Source: Kibdelosporangium sp. MJ126-NF4
Lineage (GTDB): Bacteria > Actinomycetota > Actinomycetes > Mycobacteriales > Pseudonocardiaceae
Length of the DNA: 64,000 nucleotides
Direction of reading: 5' to 3'
Assembly: GCF_000826545.1 (NCBI RefSeq)
Contig: NZ_CDME01000015.1
Location: 706,694-770,693 of the forward strand
Position numbers and translations under genes: made by a program. This document shows, piece after piece, positions 26,051 through 34,445 of the stretch. The stretch's first letter is position 1; the number at the start of each line of letters is the position of its first letter. The notes under the pieces are model-generated. The model had not been told where the DNA came from, did not search any database, and saw nothing but the letters and a program-made list of their open reading frames with translations.

Positions 26051-26081
26051 TGCGCACAAAGCCGACTTTGACGGAACCCTG

Positions 26082-26092
26082 GCGTCGGCGGG
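26082..26092 (+). repeat. Right 11-bp direct repeat flanking the B/C element
   Basis: Exact second copy of GCGTCGGCGGG, immediately after the right terminal inverted repeat. Confidence 0.75.
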
Positions 26093-26278
26093 GGCTGTTT
26101 TTCATGTTCCTATGCCTATGTCTAATTTGTACCCGATGGGCCGTTCGGCCTAACCATACGATCGAAGGGTTTACCGAAGATCCGGACGCGGCCTAGCGTG
26201 AAAGAGCGTTCGGGGACGCGAGTCGAGGGACCCCGAGCCATTCCTTTTCTACCCTGTATTGAAAGGAATGCGCTATTC

Positions 26279-26968
26279 ATGCGTAAGTTCATTCCGGCCG
26301 TCATGCTCGCGGCCGCCGTTTCCGGCGCCGTCGGCGCACCCGCCGCTGCCGCGGGCACGGTCGACCCCATGATCATCGGTGGCGGCACCGTCAGTTCCGC
26401 TCCCTGGGGCGCCCAGGTCTATGTCAACGGCCAGTTCAACTGCTCCGGCTCGATCATCGCGCCGCAGTGGGTGCTCACCGCCAAGCACTGCGACGGGTCG
26501 TCCCTGTCGGTGAAGGTCGGCAACGTCAACCTCGGCCAGGGCGAGAACCGCACGGTCGACCGCAAGGCCACCGCACCCAGCGGCGACATCCTGCTGCTGC
26601 ACCTGAGCTCAGCCGTGCAGACCACGTACATCAAGCTGGCCGACTCGAACCCGGCGACGGGCTCGACCAACCAGATCTACGGCTGGGGCCGCACCCAGGG
26701 CAGCAACCCGCCCTCGCCCGTGCTCAAGACCGCCAACGTGCGTGTCACCGGCACGAGCTCGGACGCCTACGGCGGCCCGGCGATCGCCAGCGTCGGCGTG
26801 AACGGTGCCGCGTGGCACGGTGACTCCGGCGGCCCGCAGATCGCCGACGGCGTGCAGGTCGGCGTCTGCTCGACCGGCGAGAACAGCGGCAGCAACCCCC
26901 AGGGCACCCAGAATTACGCCAGCGTCGCCAACGCCCGCTCCTTCATCCGCAGCACCGCGGGCGTATGA
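26279..26968 (+). CDS. Secreted trypsin-like serine protease (S1)
   Basis: A 229-residue secreted protease. Start ATG 26279 (MRKFIPAVMLAAAV) gives a signal peptide cut near AAAAG (about residue 25). Catalytic triad: His in LTAKHC, Asp in SGDILLLHL, Ser in HGDSGGP. There is no obvious long pro-region; MIIGG.TV resembles an activation-site start of the mature chain. The frame stays open to 26198, but an SD-like GAAAGGAA precedes 26279. It lies immediately downstream of the mobile repeat element, whose insertion may have separated it from an older upstream context. Confidence 0.92.
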   Translation: MRKFIPAVMLAAAVSGAVGAPAAAAGTVDPMIIGGGTVSSAPWGAQVYVNGQFNCSGSIIAPQWVLTAKHCDGSSLSVKVGNVNLGQGENRTVDRKATAPSGDILLLHLSSAVQTTYIKLADSNPATGSTNQIYGWGRTQGSNPPSPVLKTANVRVTGTSSDAYGGPAIASVGVNGAAWHGDSGGPQIADGVQVGVCSTGENSGSNPQGTQNYASVANARSFIRSTAGV

Positions 26969-27086
26969 ATCGAATCCTGAACAATTCCGGCCGTGCATGA
27001 CGCGGTAACGCCGGAAAGCGACATCCCAGCCGGTCGTCCCAGCACGTGGACGACCGGCTGGAGCGCGTTCGGGGCCGGTCCACTTC

Positions 27087-27114
27087 TTGCAACTTTTACG
27101 TAGTTACGTAGGAT
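27087..27114 (+). promoter_or_regulatory. Promoter with embedded ACGTA-GT-TACGT operator; leaderless start
   Basis: TTGCAA (27087-27092) and TAGGAT (27109-27114) are 16 bp apart. The perfect inverted repeat ACGTA-GT-TACGT at 27098-27109 occupies the spacer. The -10 box ends 6 nt before the ATG at 27121 and there is no SD sequence, so the message is probably leaderless. The arrangement suits autorepression by the ArsR-like regulator it drives. Confidence 0.7.
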
Positions 27115-27120
27115 AGCGGT

Positions 27121-27606
27121 ATGGAGTTCGACGAGCGGCTGGCTGCACTGGAGGAACGGGTCGCCGCGCTGGAGGGAAAGCCGACGACACCGGTGTCGAC
27201 CGGTCCGCTCTGGGCGTTGGAGGGCGTCAAGGAACGCATGCCGGAGGGCGCGGTGCTGTTCACCGGCACCGTGCCGCTGCCGACCGGGCACCACTACGAG
27301 TGGCAGCAAGGCGAGACGGTCGAGAATCTGCTGGGGATGGACTGGTCCGAGCTGAGCGCCACCATCGCCGCACTCGGCCACCCCGTCCGGCTGCTGTTGC
27401 TGCGGCTGATCCTCACCGGCGTCCAGACCACCGCCGAACTCCAGGAACACGAGGCACTGGGGACAACCGGCCAGCTCTACCACCACCTGCGGCAACTGGT
27501 TGCCGCAGGTTGGCTGCAGCTGACCTCCCGCGGGCACTACGCGGTGCCCGGCGCGAAGGTGATCCCGCTGCTCACCGTGCTCACGGCAGTCCAGAACCCA
27601 GCTTGA
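27121..27606 (+). CDS. ArsR-like winged-helix transcriptional regulator
   Basis: A 161-residue regulator. A short N-terminal coiled coil (FDERLAALEERVAALEG) may dimerise it; then an ArsR-type wHTH at about 75-150 has ALGHPVRLLLLRLIL, TTAELQ and TGQLYHHLRQLVAAGWL as recognition helix. There are no clustered cysteines, so metal sensing is unlikely. It is followed by a serine-hydrolase gene 17 bp later, likely cotranscribed and co-regulated through the operator at 27098-27109. Confidence 0.85.
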   Translation: MEFDERLAALEERVAALEGKPTTPVSTGPLWALEGVKERMPEGAVLFTGTVPLPTGHHYEWQQGETVENLLGMDWSELSATIAALGHPVRLLLLRLILTGVQTTAELQEHEALGTTGQLYHHLRQLVAAGWLQLTSRGHYAVPGAKVIPLLTVLTAVQNPA

Positions 27607-27622
27607 AACCGGGGGAACAGCC

Positions 27623-28627
27623 ATGCCAAGCAGACGAACCGTCCTCGCCGCCACCGCGGCAACCGGGCTCGCGCTGACCGCCACACCGGCGTCGGCGTCC
27701 GGATCGCTGAAGTCCCTTGTGGACACACAGGCCGCGAGGATCACCGGCTACGACACGGTCGCCATCGGCGCGTTCCGCGGCCGGGAGACGTATTCCGTGC
27801 GCGGCGACTCGATCTTCCAGATCGGCTCGATCACCAAGACCTTCACCGCGGTGCTACTCGCACTGAGCGGCGGCATCGACGATCCGCTGACCAAACGCCT
27901 GCCCCGCCGTTTCCCTGCGCCGCAGGGCGTCACGCTGGCGCAACTGTCCTCGCACACGTCAGGAATGCCCCCGCTGCCGCCGGGTCTGCTTGAGCACCCG
28001 GACTTCGACGAGCGGGACCCATACGCCCACATCACCGACGACTTCCTGATCGAGGCCCTGAAGAGGACCACGCTGGTCACCCCGCCCGGCACGGCGTACC
28101 AGTACTCCAACTTCGGCGCCGGTCTGCTTGGGCTCGCGCTGGCCCGGAACTACGAAGCCCTTGTCCGCCACCGGATCACGATGCCGCTCAGGCTCGACGA
28201 CACCGTGCTGACGTTGAACCCGTTGCAGCGCCGCCGTAAAGTTCAGGGCTACGACGCCAACGGCAAGGCCACACCGGACTGGCGCCTGCCGCTGATCCCC
28301 GGTGCGGGCGCGCTGTACGGCACCGTCGACGACCTGCTGCGCTACATGCGTGCCCACCTCGGCGACGCGCCGTACCGGCTCAGGCCCGCGCTGGATCTGG
28401 TGCAGCGCCCCAGGTTCGACATCAACCCGCAGGCCAAAGTCGGGCTCGGCTGGCACTTCTTCACGTTGCCCAGCGGCCGCACGGTGACGTTCCACGACGG
28501 CGGCACCGGCGGGTTCACCAGCCTCGCCCTGTTCTCGCCCAAGGACAACACCGGAGTGTCGATCATCGTGAACAAGTTCAACGGGAACCTGCTCGAACAC
28601 GGCGCCGAGCTCCTCGAATCCCTCTGA
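27623..28627 (+). CDS. Secreted serine hydrolase, class C beta-lactamase/PBP4-like
   Basis: A 334-residue exported hydrolase with a twin-arginine-like signal (SRRTVLAATAATG) cut near ASAS. SxxK nucleophile motif is SITK (about residue 65) within FQIGSITKTFTAVLL. The YxN motif is YSN in YQYSNFGAGLLGL. The third motif is HDGGTGG in place of KTG, as in esterase-type members. Substrate unknown: possibly a D-amino peptide or ester. It lies 17 bp behind its probable regulator. Confidence 0.9.
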   Translation: MPSRRTVLAATAATGLALTATPASASGSLKSLVDTQAARITGYDTVAIGAFRGRETYSVRGDSIFQIGSITKTFTAVLLALSGGIDDPLTKRLPRRFPAPQGVTLAQLSSHTSGMPPLPPGLLEHPDFDERDPYAHITDDFLIEALKRTTLVTPPGTAYQYSNFGAGLLGLALARNYEALVRHRITMPLRLDDTVLTLNPLQRRRKVQGYDANGKATPDWRLPLIPGAGALYGTVDDLLRYMRAHLGDAPYRLRPALDLVQRPRFDINPQAKVGLGWHFFTLPSGRTVTFHDGGTGGFTSLALFSPKDNTGVSIIVNKFNGNLLEHGAELLESL

Positions 28628-28636
28628 GTTCGCCGC

Positions 28637-28719
28637 GCAACCAAGGCGGCCTTCGGTGCACCCCACGAAACCAAGGTGGCCTTCGGTGCACGAAACGCAC
28701 CGAAGGCCACCTTGGTTGC
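28637..28719. repeat. Three-unit palindromic repeat (same family as 1428-1556)
   Basis: Units at 28637-28659 and 28667-28689 are direct copies; 28697-28719 is inverted. Units 2 and 3 pair over 23 bp with one mismatch, giving a strong stem between two convergent genes. Core GGTGGCCTTCGGTGC. Likely terminator, though no T-run follows. Confidence 0.7.
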
Positions 28720-28725
28720 CGAGGC

Positions 28726-31107
28726 TTACTTGGAGACGCGAACTGTCATCGAAGTGCCCTGCTGGGACTGCACCCTGATCTTCACACCGGCCGCGGGCAG
28801 CTTCACGCCCGCGGTGGGCTGGTCGGCCGACCAGAACGACCTGGTGTCGTCGAAGAGTGGCTGCGCGGCCCTGCCACGGACGTAGCTGGGCCTGCCGTTC
28901 GCGAGCAACGTGAACGAGTCCGACTTCTGCAGCGAGAACGGCGCGTCGTAGCCCGCGATGCGCGGACGCCACGCCTGGCCCTGCAGGTTCTGGATCGGCT
29001 CGGGGTTGGCGTCGACCGGCAGGATCAGACCTTCACCCGGGTGGGCGCTGGTGTTGTTGTCCGCCTGTGACGTGTCCCAGTAGGACACCAGAAGGCCGTC
29101 CTGGTACGGGAAGTGTTCCACCCAGTCCGGGCGGGCCGGGTCACCGAAGTTGTACGGGCCCGTCCGCATGTACTTGTCGAACGACGCGTACGTGCGGTTG
29201 GTCGCGATGTAGAAGTGGTCGAAGGTGGCCGTCTCCGTGCCCGTGGTCTGCTTGAACCCGTTGAGGGTCCAGCCCGCGGGCGCGCCTTCGGCACCGTCGC
29301 TGACCAGGACCGCGCCGTCGGCGGTGATCTTGATGTCGTCGGCGAAGAAGCCGTCCGGCGCCACACCACCGTCGGTCACGTACCGGAACCGCAGCTTGGC
29401 CTGCTTGCCCGCCAGCGAGGTCAGCGGCACCGAGACATCAGCCCAGCTCGCCTGCGTCCCGGTCAGCGCCGGGGCGTTCGAGCCGTCCTTCTTGAACGGG
29501 GCACCATTCACCGTGCCGTCCAGCGAGGACCACGTCGCACCGCCGTCGGTCGACGCCTGCACGTACAGGTAGTCGAAGTCCTCTTCGATGTCGTAGCGCG
29601 ACTTGAGGGTCAGCGACGCGGACGTCCTCCCTGTCAGGTCGACGTCCCTGACGATGCTGTTGTCGACGTCGTCGCCCTTGCCGCTCCAGTACATCTTCGT
29701 CCCGGCGAACGGCTTGCCCAGGTCCGTGGACTTCTGTTTGTCCGGCAGCACCACCACGACACCTTGTGCCTTGTCGGTGTTGTACTCGTGTGGACCGATG
29801 TCGATGCGACGGTCCTGGCCCGCCACGACCACCTCGTAGTCCAGCCAGCCCAGTTGCAGCTTGTCCCACGCGGAGAAGTCGGACGCGCGCGTGCCGATCG
29901 CCTCGCCCGGCGCGGACACGCGGCTCTGGCCCATGATCGACCACCAGTTGACGCCGTTCTCCTGCGCGCCGCCTGGGCCGACGGTGTCATAGTGGTCCGG
30001 CAGGCCGAGGTCGTGGCCGTACTCGTGCGCGAACACGCCGAGGCCACCGTTCTCCGGCTGGATCGTGTAGTCGCCGACCCACAGACCGGTCGAGCCGATC
30101 TGGGTGCCGCCGCGCTTGTTGCCCGAGGGGCCGTCCGGTGCGCTGGAGTACGCGTACCAGCGGTGGCTCCAGATCGCGTCCTCGCCCTGGATCGGGTCAC
30201 CGTCGGACTGGTCGCCGCCCGAGTGCACGATCTGGAAGTGGTCGAGGTAGCCGTCCGGCTCGTTGAAGTCGCCGTCGCTGTCGAAGTCGTAGCGGTCCCA
30301 CGTGTCGAAGGACTTGAGCTCCTCGCGGATCTGCTCGTTGGTGGCACCCGCGGCGACGCGGCCGTCGGCCCACTTGTTGAGCGAGTCGCGGACCAGGTCC
30401 CAGGTGTTGTTGCAGACGTTGCCCGCGCACGGGAAGCCGTTGGACCGGCCGTAGCGGGCTTCGTTGTGGTCGACCTTCACCCAGTCGGTCACGGTGCCGT
30501 CGACGGAGTAGCGGCCGGATGACTGCTTCTCGTAGAACGTCTTGAGCGACTCGGTCCCGGCGCCCTGGCCGAAGTACATCTGCTGGTAGTGCTCACGGGA
30601 GTAGTCCGGCTGCCAGACCGTGCTGTTGTCGACCGCACGGTTGGGGGCCGGGATTTCGTTGCGCAGCGGGCCGTCGAACTTCGTCGGTCCCGGTACCGCG
30701 GGCGCGGTGTCCACGTCGGGGTAGCGCGGGTCGCGCTTGTTGCCGAACTCGGCGAGGACCACGAAGATCTTGTCGGTCTTCTCCCTGGCCAGTTCGACGT
30801 ACTGGTCGACGCGCTGGTCCTTGGTGGCGCCGCGCGAGGCGTCGGCGGGCTTGTCACCGATCCTGGCGACCGTGCTCGTGCCGCGTTTTTCGACCTTGGC
30901 CTGGCCGGAGAGCACATCGGCGAGCGCCTCCTGGCGCAGCGCACGGCGTTTCTCCTCCAGCTTGTTCGGCAGATCGTGCTCTCCCGGCGCGTACTCGACG
31001 CCGGACGGTGGCGCGCTGGGCGCGGCCACAGCGGGCGCCGATAAGGAACTGACGCCCAGACCGACCAGCGCGAGCAACGCGAGGCCGGTGGAAGTTCTTC
31101 GATGCAC
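28726..31107 (-). CDS. Secreted M6 metalloprotease, immune inhibitor A type
   Basis: A 793-residue exported zinc protease. Signal peptide to about residue 28 (SAPAVAAP), then a pro-region. The M6 catalytic domain has HEYGHDLGLPDHYD (HExxHxxGxxD) at about residues 360-372, preceded by the calcium-binding-like DFDSDGDFNEPDG. A C-terminal part with jelly-roll features follows (GGATWSSLDG). Members cut host or competitor proteins and can degrade antibacterial peptides. Promoter region contains the perfect hairpin at 31128-31151. Confidence 0.94.
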   Translation of the reverse strand: MHRRTSTGLALLALVGLGVSSLSAPAVAAPSAPPSGVEYAPGEHDLPNKLEEKRRALRQEALADVLSGQAKVEKRGTSTVARIGDKPADASRGATKDQRVDQYVELAREKTDKIFVVLAEFGNKRDPRYPDVDTAPAVPGPTKFDGPLRNEIPAPNRAVDNSTVWQPDYSREHYQQMYFGQGAGTESLKTFYEKQSSGRYSVDGTVTDWVKVDHNEARYGRSNGFPCAGNVCNNTWDLVRDSLNKWADGRVAAGATNEQIREELKSFDTWDRYDFDSDGDFNEPDGYLDHFQIVHSGGDQSDGDPIQGEDAIWSHRWYAYSSAPDGPSGNKRGGTQIGSTGLWVGDYTIQPENGGLGVFAHEYGHDLGLPDHYDTVGPGGAQENGVNWWSIMGQSRVSAPGEAIGTRASDFSAWDKLQLGWLDYEVVVAGQDRRIDIGPHEYNTDKAQGVVVVLPDKQKSTDLGKPFAGTKMYWSGKGDDVDNSIVRDVDLTGRTSASLTLKSRYDIEEDFDYLYVQASTDGGATWSSLDGTVNGAPFKKDGSNAPALTGTQASWADVSVPLTSLAGKQAKLRFRYVTDGGVAPDGFFADDIKITADGAVLVSDGAEGAPAGWTLNGFKQTTGTETATFDHFYIATNRTYASFDKYMRTGPYNFGDPARPDWVEHFPYQDGLLVSYWDTSQADNNTSAHPGEGLILPVDANPEPIQNLQGQAWRPRIAGYDAPFSLQKSDSFTLLANGRPSYVRGRAAQPLFDDTRSFWSADQPTAGVKLPAAGVKIRVQSQQGTSMTVRVSK

Positions 31108-31127
31108 TTGCCCTCCCGTGCACTGAC

Positions 31128-31151
31128 GACCGGAGAGATCACTCTCCGGTC
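31128..31151 (-). promoter_or_regulatory. 10-bp perfect hairpin in the immune-inhibitor-A leader
   Basis: GACCGGAGAG at 31128-31137 and CTCTCCGGTC at 31142-31151 around ATCA, about 20 nt upstream of the protease ATG. It could be an operator or a 5'-UTR stem that hides the ribosome site. The 130 bp beyond, up to 31284, contain two near copies of a GATCTT-CGGGCG motif and no gene. Confidence 0.6.
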
Positions 31152-31284
31152 ACAGATGAACGGGCTGACAGTACGGATTAACTCTATGGAGTGAAATACG
31201 CCATACGTAGGGTTATTGCCATCACGCCATATGTCGATCTTGCGGGCGAAAGTTGATCTTTCGGGCGGTTCCGACCCGGAAGGA

Positions 31285-31632
31285 TCAGACCCAGAACACC
31301 GCGAGGCCGACGTTGAGCACGACGAGGCCGCCCAGCGTCGGGCTGAACCACTTCGGCGCCTTGTCCTTGGTGACGTAGAGCACCGCGAGCACGCCGATCA
31401 CCACCAGCACGACCAGCTTGATGCCCAGCTTCATGTGGTCGTAGTCCTGGTTGGTCAGCGGCGCGAGCAGCATCAGCGCCAGCCCGGTGACCAGCTGCAG
31501 GCCCGCGCCGTGCAGCCAGCCCTTGTTGACCGGCGCGTCCTTACCGGCCTTGAGCTGGAGCATCACGGTGCCGATCAGCATCGCCATACCGAGCAGGTGC
31601 AGGAACACGAGCAGGTGCCGGACGAACTCCAC
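31285..31632 (-). CDS. Small four-TM integral membrane protein
   Basis: A 115-residue protein with four transmembrane helices (LLVFLHLLGMAMLIGTVML, LVTGLALMLLAPL, LVVLVVIGVLAVLYV, LGGLVVLNVGLAVFWV). Start chosen at GTG 31632 (MEFVRHLLVF), preceded by GAGGGAG; the frame continues upstream to 31746 with low-complexity residues. Family not recognised. It sits head to head with the first DacB-like gene. Confidence 0.78.
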   Translation of the reverse strand: MEFVRHLLVFLHLLGMAMLIGTVMLQLKAGKDAPVNKGWLHGAGLQLVTGLALMLLAPLTNQDYDHMKLGIKLVVLVVIGVLAVLYVTKDKAPKWFSPTLGGLVVLNVGLAVFWV

Positions 31633-31769
31633 TGAATTTCTCCCTCGTGGTGGTAAGGGCGGTGCAAACAGCCAGAACGGCATTATTCGCCCATCACCGA
31701 ACGCGACACAGACCGGTCCTCCAGCGGCCCCGCCAACCGACATCACTTTCGAGTGACTAGCCTGCAGGG

Positions 31770-33110
31770 GTGCCTGAACGAGCTCGGCAACTGGCCCGTC
31801 TACTGAACCTGAGCCTCAGCATGGCCGCCGCCGTAGCGTTCGCGGCCGCGCCTGCGGCGACCGCCCAGTCCACCACCACGAACACCCCGAAGCCGGGTAC
31901 GTCGTCCGGCGCGAAGCCGCCGAAGTCGGGGTCCACCTCGGGGTCGAACAAGCCATCCGACGCCGAGCAGGCGCCCAGCTGCGCGGCCAAGGCGGTCCCG
32001 CCGCCAGCCAACGAGGGCAACGGCGACCAGCTGCCGCCGTTGGACCTGCCCAAGGAGCCGGTCGGCGGCCCGAAGATGGGCGACTGCGGCAACGTCCTGC
32101 CGAACAACTCGCCCGCCACGCCGGACGGGCTGAACGCGGCCGACTCGTGGCTGATCGCCGACCAGGCCAGCGGTGAGGTGCTCGCCGCCTTCGCGCCGCA
32201 CGCCCGGCAGCGCCCGGCGGGCACGACCAAGGTGCTGCTCGCCATGGTCGCGCTCAAGGAGATCGCGCCGGACAAGGTCATCGTCGGCACCCGCGAGGAC
32301 ACCAAGCAGAAAGGCACGACGGTCGGCATCGTCGGGGACGGCAAGTACCTGGCCAAGGACCTGATCCGCGCGGTGATCGCCACCCCCGCCGCCGACGCGG
32401 TCAACGCGCTGTCCCGTGAACTGGGCGGCACGGACGTCGCCGCGCAGAAGATGAACGACCTGGCCAAGGAGCTCAAGGCGCTCGACACCAGGGTGGTCAA
32501 CCCGAACGGCAACGACGTGCCCGGCCAGAGCACCTCGGCGTTCGACACCGCGTTGATCTACCGCGAGGCCATGCGGTTGCCCGAGTTCGCCGAGGCGACC
32601 GGGTCGAAGCGGGTGCAGATCAAGCCACAGGGCAGCCGTGTCGCCCCGATCAGCCGGACCAACGACAACAAGCTGCTGAACGCCATGAAAGGCGTGACCG
32701 GCGGCAAGGCGGGCAACACCGCCGCCGCGAAGAGCGTCTTCGTCGGCAGCGCGGAACGCGACGGCCGCAACCTGATCGTCTCGGTGATGCGGTCCGAGCA
32801 GGAGCCGTTCGAACTGGCCGAGTCCCTGCTGAACTACGGCTTCACCCTGGCGGACGCGCACGTCCAGCCGGTCGGCAAGCTGAACGGCGGCAACCAGGCA
32901 CCGCCCACCAGCCGCAACACGGACACCCAGAACAACGCGGAGAAGGACACCGACGACCAGGCGGGCCCCAAGTCGGTGCACCGCTCGGCGTTCGGCACCT
33001 TCGGCCTGCCGGTCACGATCCTCGCGGGCGTGGTCGTGCTGATCGCGTTGCTGCTGACCGCGAAACGCAAGATGGCCCGAGCCAGGCGGCTGCGCGCGCA
33101 GACCCGGTGA
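31770..33110 (+). CDS. DacB-like protein with all three catalytic motifs lost (pseudo-enzyme)
   Basis: A 446-residue exported protein with a signal peptide, a Pro/Ser/Lys-rich linker, an S11 D-Ala-D-Ala carboxypeptidase fold (about 100-350) and a C-terminal transmembrane helix with a basic tail. It aligns along its length with the next gene. Where that one has SVIK, SGN and KTG, this has GTTK (Gly at about 151), PAA (about 206) and KAG. With no serine nucleophile it should not cut D-Ala peptides; a binding or scaffold role is possible. The reading frame is intact, so it is a pseudo-enzyme, not a pseudogene. TAGCCT lies 6 nt before the GTG, suggesting a leaderless start. Confidence 0.88.
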   Translation: MPERARQLARLLNLSLSMAAAVAFAAAPAATAQSTTTNTPKPGTSSGAKPPKSGSTSGSNKPSDAEQAPSCAAKAVPPPANEGNGDQLPPLDLPKEPVGGPKMGDCGNVLPNNSPATPDGLNAADSWLIADQASGEVLAAFAPHARQRPAGTTKVLLAMVALKEIAPDKVIVGTREDTKQKGTTVGIVGDGKYLAKDLIRAVIATPAADAVNALSRELGGTDVAAQKMNDLAKELKALDTRVVNPNGNDVPGQSTSAFDTALIYREAMRLPEFAEATGSKRVQIKPQGSRVAPISRTNDNKLLNAMKGVTGGKAGNTAAAKSVFVGSAERDGRNLIVSVMRSEQEPFELAESLLNYGFTLADAHVQPVGKLNGGNQAPPTSRNTDTQNNAEKDTDDQAGPKSVHRSAFGTFGLPVTILAGVVVLIALLLTAKRKMARARRLRAQTR

Positions 33111-33143
33111 CTTGACTCCGGTATTACGCCCTAATCTGAGGTC

Positions 33144-34445
33144 GTGGTCCTGACGTCACGGCGACTGTTCGCCGTCCTGTTCGCCTCGCTGTGCCTGCTC
33201 GCGTCCGCGAGCCTCCCGGCGACCGCGCAGCCAGGCGGCTCATGCCCGAACAAGACGACCCCGCCCGCGCCGGTGGACACGTCGGAGAAGCCGAAGCCGG
33301 GGCAGCAGTCACCCGGCCCGATTCCCGTGCCGGACAAGCCCGTCGGCGGTGAACGGCTGGGTGACTGTGCTGCCGTGACGCCGTCGGGAACGCCTGCCGT
33401 GCCCGGCGACGTGACCACCGCGGCCTGGCTGCTGGCCGACCTGACCAGCGGTGACGTGCTCGCGGCGAAGGACGCGCACGCCCGCCACCGGCCCGCGTCG
33501 GTGATCAAGATCCTGCTGTCCATCGTGGTGATGAACGAGCTGGACATGAAGACGGTCGTCACGGGCACGCAGGATGACGCCAACCAGGACGGCACCAAGG
33601 TCGGCATGGGTCCCGGCGGCCAGTACACCGTCGACCAGCTCTTCCACGCCCTGCTGATGCACTCGGGCAACGACGCGGCGCACGCGCTGGCCGTCCAGCT
33701 CGGCGGCGTGGACAAGGCCGTCGCGAAGATGAACCAGACGGCCAAGAAGCTCGGCGCGCTGGACACCCAGGTCGCCACGCCGTCCGGCCTGGACGGGCCG
33801 GGCATGATGACCTCGGCCTACGACATGGCGTTGTTCTACCGCGAGGCGATGAAGCGCCCGCAGTTCGGCGAGGCCCTGACCACCAAACAGATCGACTGGC
33901 CCGGCTGGGGCACGAAGCCGGGCTTCAAGGTCAACAACGACAACCGGCTGCTCGGCAAGTACGACGGTTTCCTCGGCGGCAAAACGGGATTCACCGACGA
34001 CGCCAGGCACACCTACATCGGCGGCGCGGAACAGAAGGGCCGCAAGCTGGTGGTGGTGCTGATGCGCGGCGAACAGGCGCCGGTCAGGATGGCCGACCAG
34101 GCCGGGCACCTGATGACGTGGGGTTTCGGCCTGGCAGGCAAGAAGGTCGACGCTGTCGGCACACTGAACACGCCACCGGCGGCGGCACCGAGCGGCTCGG
34201 CGGACTCACCCGACTCGCCGAACGCCCAGGGCAGTAGCGGCAACGCGAAAGCGGCCGGGCCGATCAACAATCAGGGCGGTGCGCTACCGACCGCCGCGAT
34301 GGCCGTTTCCGGCGTCACGATCCTTGGCTTCCTGATCTGGCGGATTCGGCTGCGCTATGCCCGTCAGGCTGCTCCTGCTCCGGACGGTCCTGCTGAGGAG
34401 ACTGATCCGGAGCAGACGATGTGGATTGAGCGGTACCGCGACTAG
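33144..34445 (+). CDS. D-alanyl-D-alanine carboxypeptidase (S11, DacB-like)
   Basis: A 433-residue membrane-anchored peptidoglycan carboxypeptidase that trims the terminal D-Ala of stem peptides. Signal peptide about 1-29. Catalytic motifs intact: SVIK with Ser 119 and Lys 122, SGN at 174-176, KTG at 280-282. C-terminal transmembrane helix (about 380-400) and short cytoplasmic tail. TAATCT lies 6 nt upstream of the GTG start, consistent with a leaderless message. M. tuberculosis has a DacB homologue at the equivalent place. Its 3' end overlaps the YihY-family gene on the other strand by 131 bp. Confidence 0.94.
   Translation: MVLTSRRLFAVLFASLCLLASASLPATAQPGGSCPNKTTPPAPVDTSEKPKPGQQSPGPIPVPDKPVGGERLGDCAAVTPSGTPAVPGDVTTAAWLLADLTSGDVLAAKDAHARHRPASVIKILLSIVVMNELDMKTVVTGTQDDANQDGTKVGMGPGGQYTVDQLFHALLMHSGNDAAHALAVQLGGVDKAVAKMNQTAKKLGALDTQVATPSGLDGPGMMTSAYDMALFYREAMKRPQFGEALTTKQIDWPGWGTKPGFKVNNDNRLLGKYDGFLGGKTGFTDDARHTYIGGAEQKGRKLVVVLMRGEQAPVRMADQAGHLMTWGFGLAGKKVDAVGTLNTPPAAAPSGSADSPDSPNAQGSSGNAKAAGPINNQGGALPTAAMAVSGVTILGFLIWRIRLRYARQAAPAPDGPAEETDPEQTMWIERYRD

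Larger units (their letters stand above)
24990..26081. mobile_element. 1,092-bp non-autonomous element with terminal inverted repeats, holding repeat copies B and C
   Basis: Ends: CAGGGTTCCGTCACAGTCGG at 24990-25009 and its inverse CCGACTTTGACGGAACCCTG at 26062-26081, matching at 19 of 20 positions. An exact 11-bp direct repeat GCGTCGGCGGG lies just outside each end. The interior has no transposase-like gene; its only content is copies B and C of the structured repeat, tail to tail. It sits between vapC and the protease gene. Target duplications of 9-14 bp occur in IS4-type elements, but I cannot assign a family. Mobilisation would need a transposase supplied elsewhere. Confidence 0.7.

Noticed and set aside
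24990..26081. Group II intron or retroelement
   Set aside because: No reverse transcriptase or domain V-like sequence. The ends are classic inverted repeats with a direct repeat outside.
31770..33110. Pseudogene call for the first DacB-like gene
   Set aside because: The frame is intact with signal peptide and membrane anchor, and only catalytic residues differ, so it is better treated as a pseudo-enzyme.
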